This document shows, piece after piece, positions 49,432 through 57,327 of a stretch of 64,000 bases of DNA. This stretch comes from Gammaproteobacteria bacterium (lineage in GTDB: Bacteria > Pseudomonadota > Gammaproteobacteria > Steroidobacterales > Foliamicaceae). The translations under genes were made by a program, and so were the position numbers. The notes beneath the pieces are model-generated. The model made no database searches. It was not told the origin of the DNA and saw only the letters and a program-made list of their open reading frames with translations. Each line of letters begins with the position of its first letter. Within the stretch, counting starts at the first letter, position 1. The DNA lies in contig JAPOWV010000071.1 of assembly GCA_026707445.1 (NCBI GenBank), positions 1 through 64,000 of the forward strand, written 5' to 3'.

Positions 49432-50604
49432 TTATTCGTTGAGTCCGGCAAGCAACAGGTTGGGCAGCGTGGAAGTGAGCCAATCGGGATGGAAATACCC
49501 CAGGCGCAGGATCACGAGCTCCTCCCCGGGAATGACATACATGGTGCGAAAGCCGCCGCCTTCCAGGAAGAAGACGCGGTCGGCTTCGATGGGCGGCCCG
49601 TGCGGCGCGGCCTGTTCGCGGTCCTGCACATACCGGCGCCCGGTTCCGGGCGGGTTGCCCACCCAGATCTGGTAACCGTAGTTCGGATAGACGCCCGAAC
49701 CCGTCGTCATCTCCTCCACCCAGCCCTCCGGCCAGAGCCGGCGGTCCGCCAAGCGGCCACCGGCCGCCAGCGCCGCGCCGTAGCGCAACCAGTCCCTGGG
49801 CGTGGCGCGGTAGCAGCAGTAGACCGCGGGCATGCCGCTGGGCCGGTCCATGTAGATCTGCGCGGGTCCGGCGCCCAGCGGGGCCCACAGCCTGCTGTTC
49901 AGATAGTCCTCATAGGGCTCGCCCGTTGCGGACTCCAGCACCGCGCCCACGAGCTGGGCATTGGCGTTTGAGAAAGCGAAGAACTCGCCCGGCACGTTTT
50001 CGAGATCGAAGTCCAGCGCCGCGGCACGAAAATCGGAACTCAGCGATATTCGGGCGTTCTTGGCGTAGGGATCCGGATCTCCGGCCAGCGGCGGGTTCTC
50101 GAGCCCGCTGAGATTCCGCAGCAACTGGCGCACCGTGATCCGCCCCCGGTCGTCATCGCTCCATTCCGGAAGATAGCGGCCCACCGGGTCGTCAATCGAT
50201 TCGATGGCCCCTTCCTGTACCGCGACCGCCACCAGCGGGGGAAGCAGCGAACGGGTCATCGCGCGGCCCGTGAACAGGGAGTCCGGTCCGATTCCCTGCC
50301 AGTAACGTTCAAGCTGCACTACGCCCCGATGCAGCACCAGCAGCGCAACGCTGTTGTGTTGCTCCGCCCAGGTCGCCGCGGCTTCCATAGCGCCGGCGTC
50401 AATCGTGAGTTCCGCCTCGTCAGCCGTCGGAAAGAATTCCCCGCTACTGCCGGGAACCACCACGACCGGCTGGTAATAGCTCGCCGGCCACTCGCCAGGG
50501 TCCTCCGGCAAGGTGTACCAGCGGTACCAGAACCGCCAGTCGATGAACAGCGCCGCCGCCACGACGGCGGCGGCAATGGCGATGAAAACGGCTACGCGGC
50601 GCAT
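49432..50604 (-). CDS. Beta-lactamase-fold serine hydrolase homologue, likely inactive
   Basis: 390 residues. Membrane anchor 1-20. The CubicO/class C fold is clear (RITVRQLLRNLSGLENPPLA, PGEFFAFSNANAQLVGAVLE, GYQIWVGNPPGT). The catalytic SxxK tetrad reads AMTR (115-118), so Ser is Ala and Lys is Arg, and the Tyr of YxN is Phe211. All three catalytic side chains are therefore missing, unlike the fusion hydrolase at 31646, which keeps SLHK. It may act as a binding protein or regulator. Preceded by small hairpins at 50635-50679. Confidence 0.85.
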   Translation of the reverse strand: MRRVAVFIAIAAAVVAAALFIDWRFWYRWYTLPEDPGEWPASYYQPVVVVPGSSGEFFPTADEAELTIDAGAMEAAATWAEQHNSVALLVLHRGVVQLERYWQGIGPDSLFTGRAMTRSLLPPLVAVAVQEGAIESIDDPVGRYLPEWSDDDRGRITVRQLLRNLSGLENPPLAGDPDPYAKNARISLSSDFRAAALDFDLENVPGEFFAFSNANAQLVGAVLESATGEPYEDYLNSRLWAPLGAGPAQIYMDRPSGMPAVYCCYRATPRDWLRYGAALAAGGRLADRRLWPEGWVEEMTTGSGVYPNYGYQIWVGNPPGTGRRYVQDREQAAPHGPPIEADRVFFLEGGGFRTMYVIPGEELVILRLGYFHPDWLTSTLPNLLLAGLNE

Positions 50605-50634
50605 CCTGATCTGCTCCCGCGCAACTACCCTGGG

Positions 50635-50679
50635 GGGAAGGCGTCTCGCCTTCCCGGAGGGCGGGAAGCCCTCCCGCCC
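50635..50679. repeat. Pair of short palindromes
   Basis: Two adjacent perfect hairpins: GGGAAGGCG-TCT-CGCCTTCCC (50635-50655) and GGGCGGGA-AGCCC-TCCCGCCC (50659-50679). The first shares AAGGCG/CGCCTT with 229-243. They lie between two genes on the same strand in the middle of the nitrilase/DUF1838 locus and could reduce read-through. Confidence 0.6.
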
Positions 50680-50689
50680 GGAGACCAGC

Positions 50690-51574
50690 TCATTCCCGCG
50701 ACGCGGAGGAGCCGACGCGCTCCGCGAAGCGCCGCAGTTCGGCGTTGAAGCGTTCGGGCTGTTCGAGGAACACCGAGTGCCCGGCCCCTTCGTACACGGT
50801 GAGGTTCACGTTGTCGCGGCTTGCCGCGAGTTCGGCCGCGTCTTCAAGCTGGAAGGGGTTGTCCTCCGCGCCCAGGGCAAACAGCACCGGCAACGAGAGC
50901 CGGCCCACCAGGTCCTGGTTGTCCAGGGTCCGATGCACCATGGCGCGGCGGACATAGGCCGGCACCATCAGGCCGAGCGACCGGAACAACTCCCGCTCGC
51001 GCTCGGGCAAGGGCGACGCGGTCAGGAGATCGATCACCCGCTCGCCGGCGCGGATATTGTCGGCCAGGTCCGGACTTTGCTGCAGTTCGCGAATCTCCCC
51101 AAGTTCCGCCATATCCGGATCGTCGGTACCCGGCATCCGTAACGGCTTCAGGCCGCCCTGGCCGCCGGTGAAAATGATCCCGGCGATCCCGGCGATGCCG
51201 TGCTCGCGGACATAGTCCATCGCGATCATCGTGCCGTAGGACCAGGCGACGACCACCGGCCGATCGATACCGGTGGCGGTTATCACGGCGGACACGTCCT
51301 CCGCCCAGACCGTGTGCTCACTGTAGTCTTCCGCTGCCCACGGCTTGCCGGACGCGCCATGCCCCCTCAAGTCGAACGTGACAAGGAAATAATCCTCGGA
51401 GAGATCGGAATTGAGCTGATGGACGAAGCTGTAGTGGCTTTGACCGAAGCCGTGAATCAGCAGAATCGGGGGCGAAGCCGGGTCGCCGGCCGTGACCACG
51501 TTGAGGGGAACACCGCCCGCGCCTGCGACAGTGCGGTGCTCCCAGTCCGCCAGTGAGTGCTGCGGAAGCAGCAC
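50690..51574 (-). CDS. Alpha/beta hydrolase, probably secreted
   Basis: At least 294 residues from the GTG at 51574. Oxyanion segment LLIHGFGQSHYSF, nucleophile AWSYGTM (Ser112), acid GAEDNPF, and His in GAGHSVF: an intact triad. The open frame extends upstream and encodes LRRFLPLAALLIAVLLPQHS before LADW, a textbook signal peptide, but with no ATG, GTG or TTG in the extension; a CTG at 51613, 5 nt after the TonB receptor stop codon, is the likely start. The enzyme follows a TonB receptor and is upstream of the pseudoenzyme. Confidence 0.88.
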   Translation of the reverse strand: MLLPQHSLADWEHRTVAGAGGVPLNVVTAGDPASPPILLIHGFGQSHYSFVHQLNSDLSEDYFLVTFDLRGHGASGKPWAAEDYSEHTVWAEDVSAVITATGIDRPVVVAWSYGTMIAMDYVREHGIAGIAGIIFTGGQGGLKPLRMPGTDDPDMAELGEIRELQQSPDLADNIRAGERVIDLLTASPLPERERELFRSLGLMVPAYVRRAMVHRTLDNQDLVGRLSLPVLFALGAEDNPFQLEDAAELAASRDNVNLTVYEGAGHSVFLEQPERFNAELRRFAERVGSSASRE

Positions 51575-51617
51575 CGCAATCAGCAGCGCGGCGAGCGGTA
51601 AGAATCTCCGCAGGATT

Positions 51618-54023
51618 CTAGAAGCTCGCGGCCAGCGTCAGGCCGTAGGTGCGCGGCTCGGGCAGGGTCAGCTGGTAGCCCAGCGTGCCCGACAGGAAAC
51701 TGCCCGTGGTGCGCTGCGATGCCAGCACGGAGTCGTCATCGGTCAGGTTCTCGATCCACAACGTAACGCTGTAGCGGTCGTTGCGCCAGCCGCCGCGAAC
51801 ATTCTGAAGCACGGCCTCCTCGGTCTTGGCGAGGTTGACCACCCAGTTCCAGGTGGACGACTGGTACCAGGCATCCCAGCGGGCGAACCACTCGCCGTCC
51901 CCGCCCCATACGTTGTCGGCGGGCATGTTGAAGTCGACAGCCAGGGTCGCGGCATGATCCGGCGAGCGCGCGACCTCGAAGCCGCTTGCGTCTCCGCTGC
52001 CATAGACCCGCGCATTGATGCCATCCTGATACACCTTGATGTCGCTCTTGTTGTAGTTATAGGACGCGGTGCCGACCCAGTTGTCGCTGAACGCCCAGCT
52101 GCCCGCCAGCTCAAACCCCCAGATGTCGGTGCTGCCGTTACTGTTGTAATCGACCTGCGGGCCGATCCGGTCCGACCCGATAATGAAAACGCCGTCACCG
52201 TTGCTGTCCACGTCCCGGGTGAAACCCCGGAAGCGCTGGTTTCTCCATTGCATGATATAGACCGCACCGTTCAGGAAGCCCCGGCCTTCGGCGAGGGTGT
52301 GCTTGCCGCCGAATTCCCAGGAGTCCAGTTCCGCCTGCAGGACTTCGTAGCCGATACCTTCCGCGGCGTTAAACGCCGGGAACGCGACCGTGGGCTCCAG
52401 TTGAATGACCTCGGGGTTGAAGCCGCCCGGATTGTTGCCCTTCGAATAGCTTCCGTAGAGCAGGGTGTTCTCGGTCAACTTGTAGTCCACGATGACGCGC
52501 GGCAACTCCGCCTCGAAATCGGCGGCCAGGTCAATCTCGGCGCCGCCGAAAGGCTGGGCCGTGCCGATGGGGTCGTTCGGATCCAGCGGCATGGCCTCCT
52601 GAGTCACCGAGGAGGCGTTCGCAAGCGTTTCCTCTTCATACCGGAACTCAAGACTGACGGTAAGCTGCTCGGTAAAGTCATAAGCCACGCTGCCGAATAT
52701 CGCCTGGTTTTCGACGTTCTCGGCGACGGCTGGACTGGGCCCGAAGAGGCCGCGGCCGCCTCTTCCGCTACGCGCGCGGATAGTGGGGTCGAAGCAGAAG
52801 GGCCCACTGGCGCCCGGGCAGGGGAAGGCGCTTAGGCCTTCCTTGCCGTATGTCAGGTCGAGATAGTAGGCGCCCACCATCCAGCGCAGCCGTTTGTCCT
52901 GGGGCGAGCTCAGGCGCAGTTCCTGCGACCACGACTCGTCCTTCCACCCAATGTAGACCAGGAGTTCGTCCGTGAGGAGTTCGCGCAACTCCGCCGTGTC
53001 CTCGCGGTAGCGGCCCGTCACGGAACTCACGGTGTAGTCGCCGATGTCCCAGTCGATATTCAGGCTGGTGAGTTCGGTTGTGCGGTCCAGGCCCATGTTG
53101 TCCTTGTACACGAAGTCCTCCGGGGGCGACGTGTCGATGGAAATGCCGTTGGAGATCAGGTTACGGCTCAGTGTCCCGCAGTAATAATTCGATCTCCCCG
53201 TAACGCCGTTGGTGGTGAACGGTCCGCAATTGTTGTTCTCGCCCTTGACCAGAAACTGAACGGCCAGCCCGTCGTCGTCCTCGGTTCGCACATGACGCAG
53301 CTTGATGGAGATATCTTCCGTTGGCGTGGCGTAAATGGTCACGCTGCCGGCGTTCGTCTGCTGGGAGCCCAGATCGCCGCCGGTGGGGTGCTCGTTGGTC
53401 CAGGCCCCGTCGTAGGTGTAGAAGCGGCCGGATGCCCGGACGTACAGCCGGTCTTCCACGAGCGGTCCCTCGGCGCTGACCCACGCATCCGCGCGGCCAT
53501 TATCGCCAACGATCAGATTGATGTCGCCGTTGAATTCGTCGCCCGGCGTCCTGCTGATGAAATTGATGGCGCCGCCGAAGGTGGCGCGGCCGAAGAAGGC
53601 GCTTTGCGGGCCTTTCACGACCTCCACGCGCTCGATGTCGTTCATCGACAGCCACTGGCTGGTTCCCGGCAGATAGACTCCGTCCACGAACGCGGACGAT
53701 GTCTGCGTGCTGCGCACGCTCGAGGGCGGGTCGATGGCGCGGAACCGGATCGCCGGATTGTTGCGGTTTCCGGTGTGGTTGCTCATGTGCACGCCGGGGA
53801 CGAACTGAAGCATGTCCTCGACATCGGTGATCTGCTGTTCCCTGAGCTGCTCGGCGGCGAAAGCCGTTACGCTCAGCGGAATTTCCTGGATAGACTCGTC
53901 GCGCTTGCGCGCCGTAACGACGATTTCCTCGAGTGCAAGGTCTTGCGCCATGACTGCCATATCGGCAGCGAACAGACTCAGTACGACGCCGCCCAGCAAA
54001 AGGCGATTGTGCAGACTACGCAT
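51618..54023 (-). CDS. TonB-dependent outer-membrane receptor
   Basis: 801 residues from the ATG at 54023, which has GGGAGG 8 nt upstream; an ATG at 54038 sits within that ribosome site. TonB box and plug LEEIVVTARKRDESIQEIPL, a conserved VVKGPQSAFFGRATFGGA, and a barrel ending YGLTLAASF. Same receptor subgroup as the gene at 34045, again without a signalling extension. The following gene is an alpha/beta hydrolase, and the preceding ones a nitrilase, another hydrolase and a DUF1838 protein, so it probably imports a nitrogen-containing organic compound. Confidence 0.95.
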   Translation of the reverse strand: MRSLHNRLLLGGVVLSLFAADMAVMAQDLALEEIVVTARKRDESIQEIPLSVTAFAAEQLREQQITDVEDMLQFVPGVHMSNHTGNRNNPAIRFRAIDPPSSVRSTQTSSAFVDGVYLPGTSQWLSMNDIERVEVVKGPQSAFFGRATFGGAINFISRTPGDEFNGDINLIVGDNGRADAWVSAEGPLVEDRLYVRASGRFYTYDGAWTNEHPTGGDLGSQQTNAGSVTIYATPTEDISIKLRHVRTEDDDGLAVQFLVKGENNNCGPFTTNGVTGRSNYYCGTLSRNLISNGISIDTSPPEDFVYKDNMGLDRTTELTSLNIDWDIGDYTVSSVTGRYREDTAELRELLTDELLVYIGWKDESWSQELRLSSPQDKRLRWMVGAYYLDLTYGKEGLSAFPCPGASGPFCFDPTIRARSGRGGRGLFGPSPAVAENVENQAIFGSVAYDFTEQLTVSLEFRYEEETLANASSVTQEAMPLDPNDPIGTAQPFGGAEIDLAADFEAELPRVIVDYKLTENTLLYGSYSKGNNPGGFNPEVIQLEPTVAFPAFNAAEGIGYEVLQAELDSWEFGGKHTLAEGRGFLNGAVYIMQWRNQRFRGFTRDVDSNGDGVFIIGSDRIGPQVDYNSNGSTDIWGFELAGSWAFSDNWVGTASYNYNKSDIKVYQDGINARVYGSGDASGFEVARSPDHAATLAVDFNMPADNVWGGDGEWFARWDAWYQSSTWNWVVNLAKTEEAVLQNVRGGWRNDRYSVTLWIENLTDDDSVLASQRTTGSFLSGTLGYQLTLPEPRTYGLTLAASF

Positions 54024-54113
54024 GATGCGTCCTCCCATTAGTCTTGAATTTCCATTCTAAGTAGTGATCGGAATAACCGCAAACACGCCATAGAGTCCAG
54101 ATATTCGGATCGA

Positions 54114-55271
54114 CTACCAGCTCCGGATGCTCCCGAAATGCCGCGATGAGTCCGCCCCGTCCGCTGGGATATACGATGCCTGGCCGTTCGGTCCGTCACG
54201 CGGAACGTACCGATCGTAAACCGGGCGAAGCATTTCCATCGGGACCCCGGGCGGAATGGTGCGCGAGCGGCGGAATGCCGCCATCGGGATGGTCGTCCTC
54301 ACGAACTCCTCGTGCACCGACCTTGCGCGGGCCGCGATCGTTCCGCGCGGATCGAAGATGGCCGTGTCGCCCGAACCCGAGAACTCCGGAAAGCCCGGCT
54401 GCTCCGGCGAGACGGACTGGTTGCAGACCACGCTCCAGAGCCGGTTGTGCCCGGCGATGACCTGGGCCTCGGTGAGGCTGTAACCCCCGGAAGACGAACT
54501 CAGGCGGACTTCCAGGCCCTTCATGGCCAGCGCGCGGACGATGTCCGGCTGCCTTGGCGTAATGGTGCAGGAGATATTGCCGATATCGGTGCGCGCGACC
54601 GGCAACACGGCGTCCTCGCCGTACATCTCGCGGTAGCGGTCGAGCACATCGTAGATCCCGGTCGTGAAGATGTCCCAGCCGGGAATGAAACCGCGGATGT
54701 TGTTGGTCTTCCAATGATTCGCGACCACGCTGCCGTCGGGGCCTATCAGGACGCCGTTCAGCAACAGATGGCCGGGCCAGTCCGGGTCTTTCGCATAGGT
54801 GCCGAACGTGACGTAACAGCCGTATTCCTTCGCTTTCTTGCCCAGCGCCTCGGTTTCCGGCCCGGGTATTTCGATGGCTACGCGCAGAACCTCTTCGCGG
54901 GTCCACGGATTCCAGCCCATGATCGGCTGCTCGTGGAAGCACACGAGGTCCTGCCGGCCCCCAAAGCCGTTGGCCTGGTCGATCAGTTCGAGCATGTGGT
55001 CGAGGTTCGCCCTCATCTCCGGACCCGGATTTTGCGTGTTGCGAACGGCGCGCATGATCGACTGCACGGCGGTCACGCGCACCGTGTCCTTGCGCAACGG
55101 CACGCGCTCGTACTCGCCGTCCGCAGCCACGCTGACGGAGCCGCCACTGTCTTCGGCCCTTGCCGCACGGCCCCCCAATGCCAGGGCCACCGCTCCGGCC
55201 GACCCGGCGGTCAACAGCTGCCGACGCCTCAATGACTCCGGAGAATCGTTCTTGCCTGGCTTGTCACTCAT
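54114..55271 (-). CDS. Tat-exported carbon-nitrogen hydrolase (nitrilase superfamily)
   Basis: 385 residues. SLRRRQLLTAGSAGAVALAL is a twin-arginine signal, rare for a nitrilase, which are mostly cytoplasmic. The catalytic Glu-Lys-Cys set is intact: Glu114 in FHEQP, Lys188 in ANHWKTN, Cys235 in GNISCTITPRQPD. Hydrolyses an amide or nitrile in the periplasm; specificity unknown. Its start overlaps the upstream alpha/beta hydrolase by 8 nt. About 90 nt separates it from the TonB receptor gene. Confidence 0.9.
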   Translation of the reverse strand: MSDKPGKNDSPESLRRRQLLTAGSAGAVALALGGRAARAEDSGGSVSVAADGEYERVPLRKDTVRVTAVQSIMRAVRNTQNPGPEMRANLDHMLELIDQANGFGGRQDLVCFHEQPIMGWNPWTREEVLRVAIEIPGPETEALGKKAKEYGCYVTFGTYAKDPDWPGHLLLNGVLIGPDGSVVANHWKTNNIRGFIPGWDIFTTGIYDVLDRYREMYGEDAVLPVARTDIGNISCTITPRQPDIVRALAMKGLEVRLSSSSGGYSLTEAQVIAGHNRLWSVVCNQSVSPEQPGFPEFSGSGDTAIFDPRGTIAARARSVHEEFVRTTIPMAAFRRSRTIPPGVPMEMLRPVYDRYVPRDGPNGQASYIPADGADSSRHFGSIRSW

Positions 55272-56283
55272 GTTTTTCCTCCTGGTGTGTCGCCGAGGAC
55301 CGGATCTCGCGGTCCAGAAATGCCTTCACGGCGCGGCCGGTGGCTTCCGGCCTGGAGATATGCAGGAAGTGCCCGCCGCCGTCGAAGATGATCTTTTCCG
55401 TGCTCGCTGCGTTTTTCATCGCATCGACGAACGCCTGTGCCGTTTCGGGCGAAAGGGCCCTGCTCGCGCCGCCCCACATGACAAGCGCCGGTGCACGCAC
55501 CCGGGCGAGCACCCGTTCCGGGTTCCCCCGCTCGTACATCCGCATGGCTATGAACCCTTCACGGTCGCGTCCGATGACGTTCCAGTAGTCGGTTTTGCGC
55601 TGGATCAACTCCTCGGTAATGTTGCCGTGGTCGTTAACCGAATATCGAAGGTTGGCGCCCATTTCCCCGGTCGTGTAGCGTTTGGGCACGAACACGGCGG
55701 AAGTGTCACGGTCGCGCTCCGTGGTGCCCCCGCGGCCGCCGTATTCGATGCCCGCCGAGTTCAGCAGCACCAGACCCGTCACGCGATCCGTGCGGGTGCC
55801 GGCATAACGGAACGCCACGATACCCCCGTAGGACGCGCCGGCGATCGCGAAACGCTCGATGCCCAGATGGTCCATCAGGCTGTCCACCAGCGCGAGGAAC
55901 CGGTCGATCGAGTAGTTTCCGCTCGGCACCGGTCCGGTCAGGCCGAAAGCCGGCAGATCGAAGCGAACGACCCGGTAATCGTCGCCGAGAATGTCCACCC
56001 AGCCGTCGTAATCCTTCAGATCGCCGGTGGAACTGTGCACCAGCAGGACCGCGGGACCCGATCCCCGGTCCTTGTAGTGCAGGTTTATGCCGTCGTTTCC
56101 TTCGAGTACGACGAACCTGGAATCCGGGTCCGCGTACTTCGCGACGATCTCCTCGTAGCTGATCGTGCCGGCGGAAGCGGGTTCGGCGCCCGACTGGGCC
56201 ACGGACAACCCGGCGTATGACGCCATCGCGCCAACGACTGCAAGACAGGCAGGCAGCGCGGCCCGGTCGGGACCCGATTTCAT
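55264..56283 (-). CDS. Exported alpha/beta hydrolase with atypical acid residue
   Basis: 339 residues from the ATG at 56283. Signal-like N-terminus (CLAVVGAMASYAGLSVAQS). Nucleophile elbow GASYGG with Ser151; His305 in GGGHFLHISRPE. The family acid, normally Asp in a WGxxD segment, reads Ser in MWGGASRALSPE (Ser274). It may use another Asp or be impaired. Fifth from the 3' end of the seven-gene minus-strand block; it overlaps the nitrilase by 8 nt and follows the DUF1838 gene by 4 nt. Confidence 0.88.
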   Translation of the reverse strand: MKSGPDRAALPACLAVVGAMASYAGLSVAQSGAEPASAGTISYEEIVAKYADPDSRFVVLEGNDGINLHYKDRGSGPAVLLVHSSTGDLKDYDGWVDILGDDYRVVRFDLPAFGLTGPVPSGNYSIDRFLALVDSLMDHLGIERFAIAGASYGGIVAFRYAGTRTDRVTGLVLLNSAGIEYGGRGGTTERDRDTSAVFVPKRYTTGEMGANLRYSVNDHGNITEELIQRKTDYWNVIGRDREGFIAMRMYERGNPERVLARVRAPALVMWGGASRALSPETAQAFVDAMKNAASTEKIIFDGGGHFLHISRPEATGRAVKAFLDREIRSSATHQEEKHE

Positions 56284-56287
56284 GCTT

Positions 56288-57133
56288 CTACCCGTCCAGC
56301 GCACCCGCAGGGTCGTCGTAGATCTCCGGGTGCCGCATCCGGACGAGGTCCCGCCACTTCAGGGGCATGGCATCGAACGACGAAACCTTGCGGCCGAAGC
56401 CGCGCGAGACGAAGTCGCCGGGGTGATCGCCCATGCCCAGCCAGGGCGGGTAGCTCAGGATGTCGTTGAAGTGCCAGGTGGCGGGTGCGCGCAGGACTTC
56501 GGGGTTGGCCACGTCCGCAAGCTTGCCGTGATAGGTGCTCCAGTCGTTGCCGCGAAATGGCCGGCCGGCTTCGGGCGTTTCCGGCTCCGAGCGAAAAATG
56601 TCGTCGTCCCGCACCCAGACGTCGTCGCCCTCGATCATGGCGGGACCGAGCGGATGGATCCTGATGCTCCTGAAGCCTTCCCGGCCCGGCCCTTCCTCCG
56701 GGGACTCATCAATAGTTGCTACGCGCTTCGACGGCACGGCGGGAAAATAGCCGATCTCGACTTCCCGGCCCGTAAAGGGGTTACTGAAGGTTTCCATGTA
56801 CTCGCCGGTCTCCAGGTCGGTATAGAAGACCATGCTGATGGCCGTCGTCTCGTATGCGCCGGACTCGTCGACATCCCGGGTCCTGAGCAATGCGGCCACA
56901 TGGACGTTCCACAGAGGCGTGGCGATCTTGTCCACCACCGCCATTCTCCGCAATTTCGCCCACCAGCAGAAAATGCCGTCGTCCATGGAATGCGCCAGCT
57001 TGCGCGTGATCATGAGCGTGTGGTACGGATCGGATGGATCCAGATCCAGCAATTCCGCGCGCGCCGACTGCGCTCTCACAAGGGGTGCGGCGGCGGCGCC
57101 GCCGATCAGTCCCAATACCGTTCTGCGTTTCAT
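56288..57133 (-). CDS. Tat-exported DUF1838 family protein
   Basis: 281 residues starting MKRRTVLGLIGGAAAAPLVR, a twin-arginine signal, with GGGAGAGG just before the ATG at 57133. Core motifs are FYTDLETGEYMETFSNPFTG and YPPWLGMGDHPGDFVSRGFG. First gene of the minus-strand block (DUF1838, alpha/beta hydrolase, nitrilase, TonB receptor, alpha/beta hydrolase, pseudoenzyme, DUF1838). Divergent from another DUF1838 gene. Function unknown. Confidence 0.86.
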   Translation of the reverse strand: MKRRTVLGLIGGAAAAPLVRAQSARAELLDLDPSDPYHTLMITRKLAHSMDDGIFCWWAKLRRMAVVDKIATPLWNVHVAALLRTRDVDESGAYETTAISMVFYTDLETGEYMETFSNPFTGREVEIGYFPAVPSKRVATIDESPEEGPGREGFRSIRIHPLGPAMIEGDDVWVRDDDIFRSEPETPEAGRPFRGNDWSTYHGKLADVANPEVLRAPATWHFNDILSYPPWLGMGDHPGDFVSRGFGRKVSSFDAMPLKWRDLVRMRHPEIYDDPAGALDG

Positions 57134-57160
57134 GAAACCTCTCCCGTTCGAGTGTCCCCT

Positions 57161-57275
57161 GCGCCCGGCATCCGGGCGCACGCACGCGCGGCGCGTTCGG
57201 GCCGGACTGCCCCGCGGCCGCGTGCTGGAGCCCAACTCTAGCAGGTCGGGGCCGGCGACTTGCAAACCGGCCCCG
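57161..57275. promoter_or_regulatory. Divergent intergenic region with two strong hairpins
   Basis: The 194-bp gap between two divergent DUF1838 genes contains GCGCCCGG-CAT-CCGGGCGC (57161-57179) and a 9-bp stem with an 11-nt loop (57247-57275, core GGGGCCGG/CCGGCCCC). They could be operators for a shared regulator, or leader structures. No clear promoter boxes were found. Confidence 0.35.
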
Positions 57276-57327
57276 GCGTGTCCAGAATCCTCTGGGGAAA
57301 AGCACCAGCATCACCGGGAGGACTGAC

